A stretch of DNA of 64,000 bases from JBOGOC01 sp050747525 (GCA_050747525.1 JBOGOC010000045.1:84890-148889); one strand, 5' to 3'; positions 24,567 to 33,646 are shown, counted from the first letter of the stretch. Notes: generated from the sequence alone by a model not told the origin. Program-made: numbers and translations.

Positions 24567-25394
24567 TTGAGGAGAGCCTCGAGGTCGTCAGGATGGAGCC
24601 GGGTCCTCGACTGGTCGGGGGCCCGGCTACCCCATTTCGAGAGTATCGCCCTGTGCTTCGCCGCCGGACTGCTCGCCTTCTACGGCGGCCTGCGGCTTCA
24701 GGCGCGGGTCGTGCAGTCCCAGGAGAGCCGCGCCTTCGACCAGGCTCGCGTGATGCTCGAGCAGGAGCGCCTCTACCAGGAATCCCTCCCCGAGCCCCTT
24801 CCCGATGAGCTGCCGGCCGACAGGGATGAGGCGGCCGTGCCGCTCGACCCCGTCGCGCGGGCCGAGTCGCTGTTCGCGCCCGAGCAGCCCCTCGATCGGG
24901 ACCGGCAGAACGAGTGGTCGACTCGCCGCCGCCGGGCCTACGAGGCTTCGCTCTCGCGCGAAGCGAGCCTTCCGATCGGCCGCCTCGAGATCCCGTCGAT
25001 CGATCTGTCGGTGATGATCCTGCCCGGGACCGACGACTGGACGCTCAATCGCGCGGTGGGGCACATCCACGGAACGGCCCTTCCGGGTGAGCCGGGCAAC
25101 GTCGGCATCGCGGGTCACCGCGACGGTTTCTTCCGGGGGCTCAGAAAGGTCCAGGCGGGCGAGCGGATCTATCTGACCACGCTGGCGGGCTCGTACGAGT
25201 ACGTGGTGGAGGAGATCCAGGTCGTGCTGCCCACCGACGTGCACGTCCTGGAGCCCGCTCGGAGTCCGTCGCTCACGCTGGTGACCTGCTACCCCTTCTA
25301 CCACGTGGGGACCGCTCCCCAGCGCTACATCATCCGGGCGTCGCTGGCGCCGCCGTCGCGGGAGCGGGCCGAGGCCGTCTCGGGGAATCCTTGA
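24567..25394 (+). CDS. class D/E-like sortase
   Basis: Translation starts at TTG 24567, shortly after the substrate gene. This 275-residue protein has an N-terminal membrane anchor (~28-50), a charged linker and a C-terminal sortase barrel. The catalytic triad is His184 (AGHRDG), Cys241 (TLVTCYPF) and Arg253 (APQRYII). IPSIDLSVMILPGT and GHIHGTALPG fit the class D/E pattern. Sortases cut LPxT-type signals and join the protein to an acceptor. In a diderm the acceptor is not obvious. Its 3' end overlaps the convergent CRTAC1 gene by 65 bp. Confidence 0.9.
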   Translation: MRRASRSSGWSRVLDWSGARLPHFESIALCFAAGLLAFYGGLRLQARVVQSQESRAFDQARVMLEQERLYQESLPEPLPDELPADRDEAAVPLDPVARAESLFAPEQPLDRDRQNEWSTRRRRAYEASLSREASLPIGRLEIPSIDLSVMILPGTDDWTLNRAVGHIHGTALPGEPGNVGIAGHRDGFFRGLRKVQAGERIYLTTLAGSYEYVVEEIQVVLPTDVHVLEPARSPSLTLVTCYPFYHVGTAPQRYIIRASLAPPSRERAEAVSGNP

Positions 25395-27105
25395 CCACGC
25401 GGAAGAACTGACCGGGGGCCACGTTCTCCTTCACCGTGACGGAGCCGTCGGGCCAGCGCACCTCGACCCGTTCGGCGACCTTCTCCGATCCCAGTCCGAA
25501 GTGAAGCCTGGGATCTCCCGCGGAAAGGTACGACTCTCCCGAGTTCGTCTCGGCCACCTGGACGCGTCCTCCCGCATGCACGGTCACGCGGGTGCCGAGG
25601 GCGGTCCCTTGCCCGGGCGGCACCTCGGGGATGACGGTCAGCCACGAGCCGCGGGCCGACTCGTTGCGCAGCAGCACCGGGGGGCCGTCCATGACGCTCA
25701 CCAGCAGGTCCACATCGCCGTCGTTGTCGTAGTCCCCGGCAGCCAGCCCGCGGGCGCTGCGGGCGGCGCCGAAACCGGGTCCCGCCCGCGAGGCGACGTC
25801 GGCGAAGCCCCCCGCTCCGTCGTTCTCCAGCAGGTTCATGAGCTGGAGATAGCTCATCTTGAGCTCGGGGTGCCTGTCCACCTGGGGATAGATGTGGCCG
25901 TTGGCCACCACGATGTCGCGGTCCCCGTCGTTGTCCAGGTCGGCCATGGTCGTCCCCCACGACAGAGCCAGGTAGGTGGCGGGCCCGACACCGGAGCGCT
26001 CGCTGACGTCCTCGAAGAACCCCTGGCCGTCTCCTTTGTACAGGGTGCTGAAATCTTCCGAGAAGTTGGTCACGAAGATGTCCAGCGCCCCTTCGCCGGT
26101 CACGTCACCCACGGCCACTCCCATGCCCGCCTGGGCGGCGCCGTGTCCGTCCAGGGCCGCTCCCGACCACAGGCCCACGTCCTGGAACATCCCCTGGCCG
26201 TCGTTGCGGTACAGGTAGTTGGCGTCCGAGTCGTTGGCCACGTAGAGATCGAGGTCTCCGTCGCCGTCCAGATCGCTGGACCGCACGCCGAAGCCGAAGG
26301 CGAGCGCCCGATCCTCGAGCCCCGCCGCGGCGGTCGCCTCCTCGAAGCCCCCCTTGCCGTTCGAGCGGAAGAAGTGATCGCGCGCGCCCTTGAGCCCGAA
26401 GGGGCCGAAGGCCACCTTGTCGACCCCCTTCCAGTCCAGTGTCGGGCGCGCGGCCAGCACCTCGTCCACCGTGCTCTGGATGTAGCCGGCGATGTACAGG
26501 TCGAGGTCTCCGTCGCGGTCCGCGTCCAGGAAGGAGGCCCCCGTGTTCCATCCGGGTGACTCGATGCCCGCGCGGGCGGCCACGTTCTCGAACGTTCCAT
26601 CCCCCCGGTTGCGGTAGAGGATGTTGGGGCCGAAGTGGGTCACCAGAAGATCGGGCCAGCCGTCGTCGTCGTAGTCGGCCACGGCCACGCCGCTTCCCCA
26701 GTTCCCTTCGCCTCCCACACCCGCGCGATCGGTGACGTCCTCGAAGGTGCCGTCGCCCTGGTTGGCGTAGAGCGCGTGGCGTCCGCGCTCCACGATCCGT
26801 GAGCCGTCGATCTTCCACCCGTTCACGATGTAGGCGTCGAGGTCGCCGTCGCGGTCGTAGTCGATCCAGCCCAGCCCGCTGCCGGCCGAGTCGAGCAGGT
26901 GATCCTTGCCGGGACGGCCGGCGTGCACGACCCGGGTGATCCCCGCTTCGGCCGCGACGTCCACGAAGTGGAATCCCCGCGCCGCTGCCGCGGGCGCCTG
27001 CGGCGCGGAGCCTGGCCCTTCGGGATGTGCCGCGCAGCTCCACGGCAGCAGGACAGCCGCCGTGAGGACGGCGCGGCGCATGCGCATGCAGGGCATGCGG
27101 TGCAT
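25330..27105 (-). CDS. CRTAC1-family FG-GAP/VCBS repeat protein with ASPIC/UnbV domain
   Basis: This 591-residue exported protein may start at the first ATG or at the internal MRRAVLTAAVLL. The signal region ends at a cysteine (PWSC) that only loosely resembles a lipobox. FHFVDVAAEAGITRV opens the CRTAC1 part. About seven VCBS units follow (DYDRDGDLDAY, DYDDDGWPDLL, DADRDGDLDLY, DLDGDGDLDLY, DLDNDGDRDIV), then ASPIC/UnbV (~505-570; TALGTRVTVHAGG, SYLSAGDPRLHFGLG). It is downstream of the 183-residue secreted protein by six bases and presumably in an operon with it. It overlaps the sortase gene tail to tail. Confidence 0.88.
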   Translation of the reverse strand: MHRMPCMRMRRAVLTAAVLLPWSCAAHPEGPGSAPQAPAAAARGFHFVDVAAEAGITRVVHAGRPGKDHLLDSAGSGLGWIDYDRDGDLDAYIVNGWKIDGSRIVERGRHALYANQGDGTFEDVTDRAGVGGEGNWGSGVAVADYDDDGWPDLLVTHFGPNILYRNRGDGTFENVAARAGIESPGWNTGASFLDADRDGDLDLYIAGYIQSTVDEVLAARPTLDWKGVDKVAFGPFGLKGARDHFFRSNGKGGFEEATAAAGLEDRALAFGFGVRSSDLDGDGDLDLYVANDSDANYLYRNDGQGMFQDVGLWSGAALDGHGAAQAGMGVAVGDVTGEGALDIFVTNFSEDFSTLYKGDGQGFFEDVSERSGVGPATYLALSWGTTMADLDNDGDRDIVVANGHIYPQVDRHPELKMSYLQLMNLLENDGAGGFADVASRAGPGFGAARSARGLAAGDYDNDGDVDLLVSVMDGPPVLLRNESARGSWLTVIPEVPPGQGTALGTRVTVHAGGRVQVAETNSGESYLSAGDPRLHFGLGSEKVAERVEVRWPDGSVTVKENVAPGQFFRVVKDSPRRPRPAPATAAPATPG

Positions 27106-27111
27106 GGGAAG

Positions 27112-27663
27112 CTAGCTTGCTCCCTTCATGAGGTTCGCGTACTGCTGGGACACCGGCTGCCAGGCGGCCTGAAGGGCGGCCGCGTCCTTCGAGGAAGCCA
27201 GCTTGCCGATGGCGGTCGAGGCGTCGAGGAAGGCCTTCTTGGCGGCCTTGGTCACCACCACGAAGCCCTCGTCGAAGATCCCCTGCTTCTCTCCCTCGGC
27301 GTTGTGGTGGTGCCCTCCTTCCAGCAGCCTTTTGCGCACGGCGGCGACGGAAGCGTCTCCCTCGCTGGCAAGCTGTGACACGAGCGAGGCCACGGATTCG
27401 ATCTCCGTCTTGGCGGGCTGGCCCGCCTGCAGCCTGGCCTTGGCGTCGTTCATCATCGCTTCGGCATGCCGGTACGTGGCAGCCAGAATGGAGCGCACGA
27501 GGTTCTTTTCGGTGTGCTTGGCGCCGAGGATCGTGTCGGCCAGGGACTCGTAGGCGGCCACCATCTCGGCCGGAGTGGACGCCGTCTCCGTGGCGGCGGA
27601 AGGGCCCGACGCCAGGGCGGCCATGCATGTCATGACCATCAGCGCTCCAGAGATCCGTCTCAT
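27112..27663 (-). CDS. hypothetical secreted helical protein
   Basis: This 183-residue protein follows a GGGAGG site and has a signal peptide ending near GPSAATE. The rest is predicted mostly helical, with many Ala, Lys and Glu residues. A GGHHHNAEGEKQGIFDEGF segment at ~115-133 is the only distinctive part; its three consecutive histidines could bind a metal. No family is recognised. It is first in a two-gene unit with the CRTAC1 protein and divergent from the large CRTAC1-redoxin-TPR fusion. Confidence 0.55.
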   Translation of the reverse strand: MRRISGALMVMTCMAALASGPSAATETASTPAEMVAAYESLADTILGAKHTEKNLVRSILAATYRHAEAMMNDAKARLQAGQPAKTEIESVASLVSQLASEGDASVAAVRKRLLEGGHHHNAEGEKQGIFDEGFVVVTKAAKKAFLDASTAIGKLASSKDAAALQAAWQPVSQQYANLMKGAS

Positions 27664-27745
27664 CGCAACCTCCCAGGGAAGGGTCAGGCGCCGGCACGGC
27701 GGACGACCGGCGCGAATCTTAGCACGCGCCCCGAGCCCCCCATCC

Positions 27746-27775
27746 TTGATGCACCCCGTGGATGACGCCTAGAAT
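27746..27775 (+). promoter_or_regulatory. promoter of the CRTAC1-redoxin-TPR fusion gene
   Basis: TTGATG (27746-27751), an 18-bp spacer and TAGAAT (27770-27775) end 11 bases before the ATG at 27787. The leader would be only about five bases, and no ribosome-binding site is visible. Confidence 0.45.
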
Positions 27776-27786
27776 AGCGCCCAACC

Positions 27787-30700
27787 ATGCTTCGGCCCTC
27801 CGGCAAACCCCGTCTTCTCGCCCTTGGTCTGACTGTCCTGTCGCTGACGGCCGCCGTGGGGATCCGGGGGGACGAGGCGCTGAGGCTCATCCCCTCGAAG
27901 CGGACCGGCCCCGGCGATCCGCTCGTCGCCTCGGTGCTCCCGCGCCTGGATCCATCCCAGGACGGATGGGACGGTGAGGTCTTCGCCGAGGCGGCGCAGA
28001 AGAGGCTCGACCAGCTGGCCCTCGGCCTCGCGCGCCCGGCCCCTGGCTGGGACGCCGTGGTCCGCGATCTGGCCGATCCGGCCTTCGAGGGAGGCCCCCT
28101 GCGCCCCGATCCGCTGACACGAGCCTTCCAGGACGACCAGTTCACCGTCTCGCGCGCATCCGGGTCCTCGCAGGCACCGGCGCCGCATCGCGGGGAGGCC
28201 GGACTGGGACGCGCGCTCCGGGAGCTCGCGCGCCCGCTGGCCGACGGCACCGGGCTGAGGGCCGAGTTCCAGATCGTGCGCGTCGACGTTCAGCCTGCGC
28301 ACGTCGAGGCCACGGTCCTGTACGAAGGGTTCGGCCGATCGTCTTCCGGGACCGTGGAGCAGACCGCCACCTGGAGCACGCGCTGGAGGTGGGACGCCTC
28401 GCAGGGCGCGCCCCGCCTGCTGGCGGCCCGGGCCCTCACGCACGAGGAGGTGGCCCGCCGCGGGGAAGGGACCCTGTTCGCCGAGGCGACCGAGGCGACC
28501 CTGGGCGCCAACGCCAGCTACCGCGAGCAGCTGACGTTCGGGGTCGATCACTGGCTGGAGCGCATCGAGTCGTGGATCGAGTCGGACGGGTTCGGCCACA
28601 ACGGCATTGCGGTGGGAGACGTCAACGGAGACGGGCTGGATGATCTCTACATCTGCCAGATGGGCGGGCTCCCCAACCTTCTCTACGTCCAGAATCCGGA
28701 CGGGACGGCCACGGATCGCTCGGCCGAGGCGGGGGTGGACTGGCTGGAGCGCACGCGCAGCGCGTTGTTCGTGGACTTCGACAACGACGGTGACCAGGAT
28801 CTGGTGGCCGCCACCAGCGTGGCCTTGCTGTTCATGGCCAACGACGGAGCCGGGAAGTTCGAGCCCAAGGCCAGCCTCTCCATCACCGGCGGCGTGATGA
28901 CCTCGCGGCCGCTGGGCGGCACGCGCGCCGGCGGGGCGGAAGGGGCGACCGAAGGGGCGCACGCCTCCCGGGGAGGAGATCTGGGCGCATCGACGACATC
29001 GGATCTGGTCTCGCTGGCGGCCGCGGACTACGACGGCGACGGGCTGGTGGACCTCTACGCCTGCGTCTATCACGCGTCGGGTGAAGACTCCAGCCACTTC
29101 GCGCTGCCGGCCCCCTACCACGACGCCAACAACGGGGGCCCCGACATCCTGCTGCGCAACAAAGGCGGATGGGAGTTCGAGGACGTCACCGCGGCCTCGG
29201 GGATGGACGTCAACAACAGGCGCTTCAGCTTCGCGGCCGCCTGGGAGGACTACGACAACGACGGCGATCAGGACCTTTACGTCGCCAACGATTTCGGCCG
29301 CAAGAACCTCTACCGCAACGACGGCGGCCGGTTCACCGACGTGGCCGCCCGCGCGGGAGTGGAGGACGTGGCCGCCGGCATGTCGGTCGACTGGAGCGAC
29401 TACGACAACGACGGCCGGATGGACCTCTACACCGGCAACATGTTCACCGCGGCCGGAAGCCGCATCGCGTGGCAGCGCCGGTTCCGGACGGGGATGCGGG
29501 AGGAGAACCTGGCGATGTACCGCCGTCACGCGCGCGGCAACTCGCTGTTCCGCAACAAGGGAGACGGCACCTTCGAGGATCTCAGCGAGCCGGCCGGCGT
29601 CACCATGGCCCGCTGGGCATGGGCGTCCAAGTGGATCGATTTCAACAACGACGGCTGGGACGACCTCGCCGTGGCCAACGGGTACTTCACCAAGGACAAG
29701 CCGATCGACCTGTCGAGCTACTTCTGGCGCCAGGTGGTGATGCAGTCTCCCGATCGGCCGGCGGAGCCGGGAGACGCGGCGGCCTACGTGCAGGCCTGGA
29801 AGGCCCTGGGACGGCTCATCCGGCACGAGTACTCGTTCGCGGGACGTGAGCGCAACGTGGCTTTCCTCAACACGCACGCCACGGCATTCGCCACGGTGTC
29901 GGCCATCAGCGGGCTGGACTGGGCGGACGACGCCCGGGGCATCGCCGTGACCGACTGGGACGTCGACGGCGACCTGGACGTCTGGATGGTCAACCGCAAC
30001 GGCCCCCGGGTGCGCTTCGCGCAGAACCGTGGCGCCGGCCCCCCGGGACGCTTCGTCTCCTTCCTGATGGAAGGGAACGGCCGGGTGAACCGGGACGCCC
30101 TGGGCGCCCGGCTGGAGCTGGTGCTGCGCGAGAAGGGGCGCACGCGATCCCTGCACCGCACCGTGCGCGCGGGCGACGGGTATCTCGCGCAGTCGAGCAA
30201 ATGGGTCCACTTCGGGCTGGGCGGCGATGGGGCGGTCGTGGACCGCCTGGTGGTGACCTGGCCCGATGGCGCGCGCGAGGTGCTCGGGGGCGTGCAGGCC
30301 GGCCGGCGCCATCGCGTGGTGAAGGGGAGCGGCCGGGCCCAGCCTCTCGATCCGCGCGCGGTGGTGACGCTGCCGGTCCGCGCAGTGGGCTCTCCCCCCG
30401 TCCAGCCGGCCGCGCGCCTGATCTTCTCCGCTCCCGCGCCGGCCCCGGTGGTGGAGTTCAAGGATCTCGAGGGAAAGACCGTGACCCTGGAAGGCGAGCG
30501 CAGGATGTCGCTGGTGACGCTGGTGAGCCGGGACTGCGCGCCCTGCTCCGCGCAGCTGGCCACCTGGGCCAAGGAGCGCGACGCGCTGGGCGCGGCGAAT
30601 CTGCGCGTCATCGCGCTGAGCATGGATGGCGACGCAGCCGCCGCGCGCGCGCAGCTGCAGGCCGCCGGGTATCCGTTCGAGACGGGGCTCGCTCCCGCCG

Positions 30701-32067
30701 ATCTGGCCGACCGGCTGGACGTCCTGCAGCGCAAGGTGGTGTGGACCCCCCGCGAGATCCCTCTGCCCACGAGCTTCCTGGTGGACGGCGACGGCCTGCT
30801 CCCCGCGATGTACAAGGGGCCGGTGACGGTGGCGCGGGTCATGGCGGACCTGCCGGTGCTGCGCGGAGGAGGGGAGAAGAAGGTCTCGCTGGCCCTGCCG
30901 TTCGCGGGACGGCGCCAGACGCGCGGGGGCCCCGACTTCTACGACTACATGGACGGCATCGCGCAGAACTACCTCGAAGCGGGGTATCCGCGCGAGGCGG
31001 CGTCCTACTATCGCAAGGTGCTGCGCATCAAGCCGCAGCGCGCCGCGGCCCGCGCCAACCTGGGGATCGCGCTGGCCAACATGGGCCAGACCGACGAGGC
31101 GATCGCTCAGTACCGCGAGGTGCTGGCGCAGGACCCCAACCAGCCCGCGGCCCTCAGCAACCTGGGGTTCGCACTGGCGGGGCAGGGAAAGCTGGACGAG
31201 GCGATTCCGCTGTACACCAGGGCGCTGGAGCTGGAGCCGGACAACACATCGGCCCTGAACAACATGGGCGCAGCCCTCGCGGCGCGGGGCCATCACGAAG
31301 AGGCCGCCGCCCGCTACCGCCGGGTGCTGGAGCTGGACCCGGCCAACGCCCCCGCGCACAACAACCTGGCGCTCGCTCTCTCGCGGCTGGGTCGCGACGG
31401 CGAGGCCATGGACCACTACCGGCAGGTGCTGCTCATCGATCCGTCCAACGTGGTGGCGCGGATCAACCTGGCCCTCGCCCTGGGGCGCAGCGGGCGCCCG
31501 GCGGAAGGGCGGGCCCTCCTGGAAGAGGCAGTGCGCCTGCAGCCGGGACATCCCGAAGCTCTCTATCATCTGGGGGCCGCGCTGCTGCGCGAAGGAAGGA
31601 CCGACGAGGCCAGGGCCCGCCTGGAGGAGGCCGTGCGCCTCAAGCCCGATCTGGGGCAGGCCGGCTTCTACCTCAGCGTGGCGCTGGTGCGCAGCGGGCA
31701 GATCGACGCCGCGCTGGATCACTTTGCACGTGCCGTGCGCCTGGCCCCCGACTCTCCCGAGGCCGCGATCCGCTTCGCGTGGATCCTGGCCACCAACCAG
31801 GATCCGCTGTTTCGGGACGGCGCACGCGCCGTGGTGCTGGCGCGCCGCGTCTGTGACACTGCGTCACGCCCGGACGCCGTCTGCCTCGACACGCTGGCGG
31901 CCGCGCTCGCGGAGGCGGGCCGCTACCCCGAGGCGGTGCAGACCGCCACGCGCGCCGCCGACGAGGCGCGGCGCGGCGGCGACACCCAGAGGCTCGCGGC
32001 GATCCAGGAGAGGCTCGGTCTCTATGGGGCGGGGCGCCCCTTCCGCGACGGCGCGCCCTCGCGCTGA
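27787..32067 (+). CDS. exported fusion of CRTAC1 (VCBS + ASPIC/UnbV), redoxin and TPR domains
   Basis: This 1426-residue exported protein combines parts that are separate elsewhere. After a signal peptide, residues ~30-255 are an uncharacterised domain. VCBS/FG-GAP units follow at ~270-740 (DVNGDGLDDLY, DFDNDGDQDLV, DYDGDGLVDLY, DYDNDGRMDLY), then ASPIC/UnbV at ~760-850. A thioredoxin/redoxin-like domain at ~885-1020 carries a CxxC (Cys917, Cys920 in RDCAPCSA). TPR repeats run from ~1060 to ~1320, at least eight units. The CxxC suggests periplasmic thiol redox or cytochrome-maturation-type chemistry, or peroxide reduction. This is an inference. Confidence 0.85.
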   Translation: MLRPSGKPRLLALGLTVLSLTAAVGIRGDEALRLIPSKRTGPGDPLVASVLPRLDPSQDGWDGEVFAEAAQKRLDQLALGLARPAPGWDAVVRDLADPAFEGGPLRPDPLTRAFQDDQFTVSRASGSSQAPAPHRGEAGLGRALRELARPLADGTGLRAEFQIVRVDVQPAHVEATVLYEGFGRSSSGTVEQTATWSTRWRWDASQGAPRLLAARALTHEEVARRGEGTLFAEATEATLGANASYREQLTFGVDHWLERIESWIESDGFGHNGIAVGDVNGDGLDDLYICQMGGLPNLLYVQNPDGTATDRSAEAGVDWLERTRSALFVDFDNDGDQDLVAATSVALLFMANDGAGKFEPKASLSITGGVMTSRPLGGTRAGGAEGATEGAHASRGGDLGASTTSDLVSLAAADYDGDGLVDLYACVYHASGEDSSHFALPAPYHDANNGGPDILLRNKGGWEFEDVTAASGMDVNNRRFSFAAAWEDYDNDGDQDLYVANDFGRKNLYRNDGGRFTDVAARAGVEDVAAGMSVDWSDYDNDGRMDLYTGNMFTAAGSRIAWQRRFRTGMREENLAMYRRHARGNSLFRNKGDGTFEDLSEPAGVTMARWAWASKWIDFNNDGWDDLAVANGYFTKDKPIDLSSYFWRQVVMQSPDRPAEPGDAAAYVQAWKALGRLIRHEYSFAGRERNVAFLNTHATAFATVSAISGLDWADDARGIAVTDWDVDGDLDVWMVNRNGPRVRFAQNRGAGPPGRFVSFLMEGNGRVNRDALGARLELVLREKGRTRSLHRTVRAGDGYLAQSSKWVHFGLGGDGAVVDRLVVTWPDGAREVLGGVQAGRRHRVVKGSGRAQPLDPRAVVTLPVRAVGSPPVQPAARLIFSAPAPAPVVEFKDLEGKTVTLEGERRMSLVTLVSRDCAPCSAQLATWAKERDALGAANLRVIALSMDGDAAAARAQLQAAGYPFETGLAPADLADRLDVLQRKVVWTPREIPLPTSFLVDGDGLLPAMYKGPVTVARVMADLPVLRGGGEKKVSLALPFAGRRQTRGGPDFYDYMDGIAQNYLEAGYPREAASYYRKVLRIKPQRAAARANLGIALANMGQTDEAIAQYREVLAQDPNQPAALSNLGFALAGQGKLDEAIPLYTRALELEPDNTSALNNMGAALAARGHHEEAAARYRRVLELDPANAPAHNNLALALSRLGRDGEAMDHYRQVLLIDPSNVVARINLALALGRSGRPAEGRALLEEAVRLQPGHPEALYHLGAALLREGRTDEARARLEEAVRLKPDLGQAGFYLSVALVRSGQIDAALDHFARAVRLAPDSPEAAIRFAWILATNQDPLFRDGARAVVLARRVCDTASRPDAVCLDTLAAALAEAGRYPEAVQTATRAADEARRGGDTQRLAAIQERLGLYGAGRPFRDGAPSR

Positions 32068-32084
32068 AAAAGACAGGACCGGCC

Positions 32085-32114
32085 TTGACCACGCGCCGGG
32101 CGGGGCTGTATCCT
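32085..32114 (+). promoter_or_regulatory. promoter of the FTR1-VIT pair
   Basis: TTGACC (32085-32090), an 18-bp spacer and TATCCT (32109-32114) predict transcription start near 32121, just before the Fur-like box. Confidence 0.5.
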
Positions 32115-32126
32115 GTCCCAGGATTC

Positions 32127-32141
32127 TGAGACTGAATCTCA
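32127..32141 (+). promoter_or_regulatory. Fur-like operator
   Basis: TGAGACTGAATCTCA is a 7-1-7 inverted repeat of the Fur type (TGAnAnT-n-AnTnTCA). It matches 10 of 14 half-site positions of TGATAAT-n-ATTATCA. It overlaps the region just after the predicted start and lies 29 bases before the FTR1 ATG. Bound Fur would block transcription when iron is plentiful. Confidence 0.5.
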
Positions 32142-32170
32142 ACTAGCGATTTCTAGCGGATGGGGCGGAC

Positions 32171-32944
32171 ATGCTGCCGATCTTCGTGATCACGCTGCGG
32201 GAGGGGCTCGAGGCCTTTCTGATCGTGGCCATCAGCCTCGCCTGGCTCCGGCGTGAAGGTCGCCACGACCTGGTCCCCGCGGTCCACTGGGGGATCGGCT
32301 GGTCGGTGGTGCTCAGCGTGGGGGCCGGCTTGCTCCTGCAGCGCGCTGCCAACCAGGCGCTGTGGGAGGGGGTGCTGGCCATCGTGGCCGCCCTGCTGGT
32401 GGGCACACTCACGGTGCATATGTGGAGAGCGGCCCGCCGGATGAAGGCCGAGATCGAAGGACGGCTGCGCGCCTCCGCCCTCAAGGCGGGGGGAGCCGCC
32501 TTCGCGGGGGTGATGCTCTTCACGGTGATCATGGTGACGCGCGAAGGGATGGAGACCGCGCTGCTGGTGAACGCGCTGCTGCTGCAGGTCGGATCGGGAA
32601 CGATCCTGGCGGGCGCCGCGGCCGGCATCGTGTGCGCCGCGGCCGTCGCCTGGCTCTGGACGCTCTACGGGCAGCGGATCAATCTGGCCCGCTTCTTCCA
32701 GGTGACCGCCATCTTCCTGCTGGTGTTCGTGGCGCAGCTTCTCATCTACGGGTTCCACGAGCTGACCGAGGCGGGCGTCCTTCCCAACAGCGAGGCGCTG
32801 CACTGGGCCACCGAGCCGTACGGCCCCGACGGCCGGTACGGACAGTACCTCAGCTACATGCTGGTGCTCCTGCCGGTGGCCTGGCTGGCCTGGAGCGCGC
32901 TGCGAGGTCAGTCTCCGCCTCGGCCCGCCCCCGGGTCGCGCTGA
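32171..32944 (+). CDS. FTR1-family high-affinity iron permease
   Basis: This 257-residue polytopic inner-membrane protein carries both signature R-E-x-x-E motifs of the oxidase-dependent iron transporter family: REGLE at residues 10-14 and REGME at 124-128. These line the iron path. About seven membrane segments are visible. Bacterial FTR1 proteins (EfeU-like) import ferrous or ferric iron, usually with periplasmic partners EfeO and EfeB, which are not in this window. It is followed six bases later by a VIT-type iron transporter and preceded by a Fur-like box, which together support an iron role. Confidence 0.9.
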   Translation: MLPIFVITLREGLEAFLIVAISLAWLRREGRHDLVPAVHWGIGWSVVLSVGAGLLLQRAANQALWEGVLAIVAALLVGTLTVHMWRAARRMKAEIEGRLRASALKAGGAAFAGVMLFTVIMVTREGMETALLVNALLLQVGSGTILAGAAAGIVCAAAVAWLWTLYGQRINLARFFQVTAIFLLVFVAQLLIYGFHELTEAGVLPNSEALHWATEPYGPDGRYGQYLSYMLVLLPVAWLAWSALRGQSPPRPAPGSR

Positions 32945-32950
32945 CCCCCG

Positions 32951-33646
32951 ATGCCTCAGACCCCTCACGTCGAGCGGCACTTCACGGCTGGCGACGCCGT
33001 GCGCGACGTGGTGATCGGGATGTCGGACGGCCTCACCGTCCCCTTCGCCCTGGCCGCCGGGCTTTCAGGCGCCATCGACTCGAACGAGCTCATCGTGACT
33101 GCGGGAGCGGCCGAGATCGCCGCGGGGGCCATCGCCATGGGCCTGGGCGGATATCTGGCCGGCCGCAGCTACCTGGAGCACTACGCGAGCGAGCGCCAGC
33201 GCGAGCAGATGGAGGTGGCGCAGAAGCCCGAGGCCGAGGTGAAGGAGGTGAAGGACGTCTTTCGCGAATACGGCCTCTCGGACGAAGAAATGGAGCCGAT
33301 TGTGCGAGCCCTCACCTCGCGCCCGCGCGCGTGGGTGGACTTCATGATGCGGTTCGAGCTGGGCCTGGAGAAGCCCGACCCGCGCCGCGCCCGCCACAGC
33401 GCCCTGACCATCGGAGGAGCCTACGTGGTCGGCGGCCTCATCCCGCTGTCTCCCTACATCTTCATGGCCGAGCCTCGCTCCGCGCTGTGGGCATCGGTGG
33501 CGCTGACCGCCACGGCCCTGATCGTGTTCGGCTACATCAAGGGGCACTTCACCGGCGCGCGTCCCGTCCGCTCCGCAGGGCAGACCGTCCTGATCGGCGG
33601 CGTGGCCGCTTCGGCGGCCTACCTGCTGGCCAGCTGGTTGTCGTAG
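32951..33646 (+). CDS. VIT1/CCC1-family iron (manganese) transporter
   Basis: This 231-residue membrane protein begins with a short cytoplasmic part and then the family motif AVRDVVIGMSDGLTVPFALAAGLSGA. GAAEIAAGAIAMGLGGYLA marks the second segment. A charged cytoplasmic domain (~85-150; EHYASERQREQMEV, EEMEPIVRAL) holds Glu/Met residues that in plant and yeast homologues bind metal before export. Three further membrane segments follow. VIT/CCC1 proteins move Fe2+ or Mn2+ out of the cytoplasm, so together with FTR1 the pair could balance iron uptake and efflux. Confidence 0.88.
   Translation: MPQTPHVERHFTAGDAVRDVVIGMSDGLTVPFALAAGLSGAIDSNELIVTAGAAEIAAGAIAMGLGGYLAGRSYLEHYASERQREQMEVAQKPEAEVKEVKDVFREYGLSDEEMEPIVRALTSRPRAWVDFMMRFELGLEKPDPRRARHSALTIGGAYVVGGLIPLSPYIFMAEPRSALWASVALTATALIVFGYIKGHFTGARPVRSAGQTVLIGGVAASAAYLLASWLS

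Noticed and set aside
27769..31722. 1317-codon open frame on the minus strand opposite the CRTAC1-redoxin-TPR gene
   Set aside because: It mirrors the codon-position GC bias of the plus-strand gene, shows no domain, and has low-complexity His/Arg/Gly/Pro composition.
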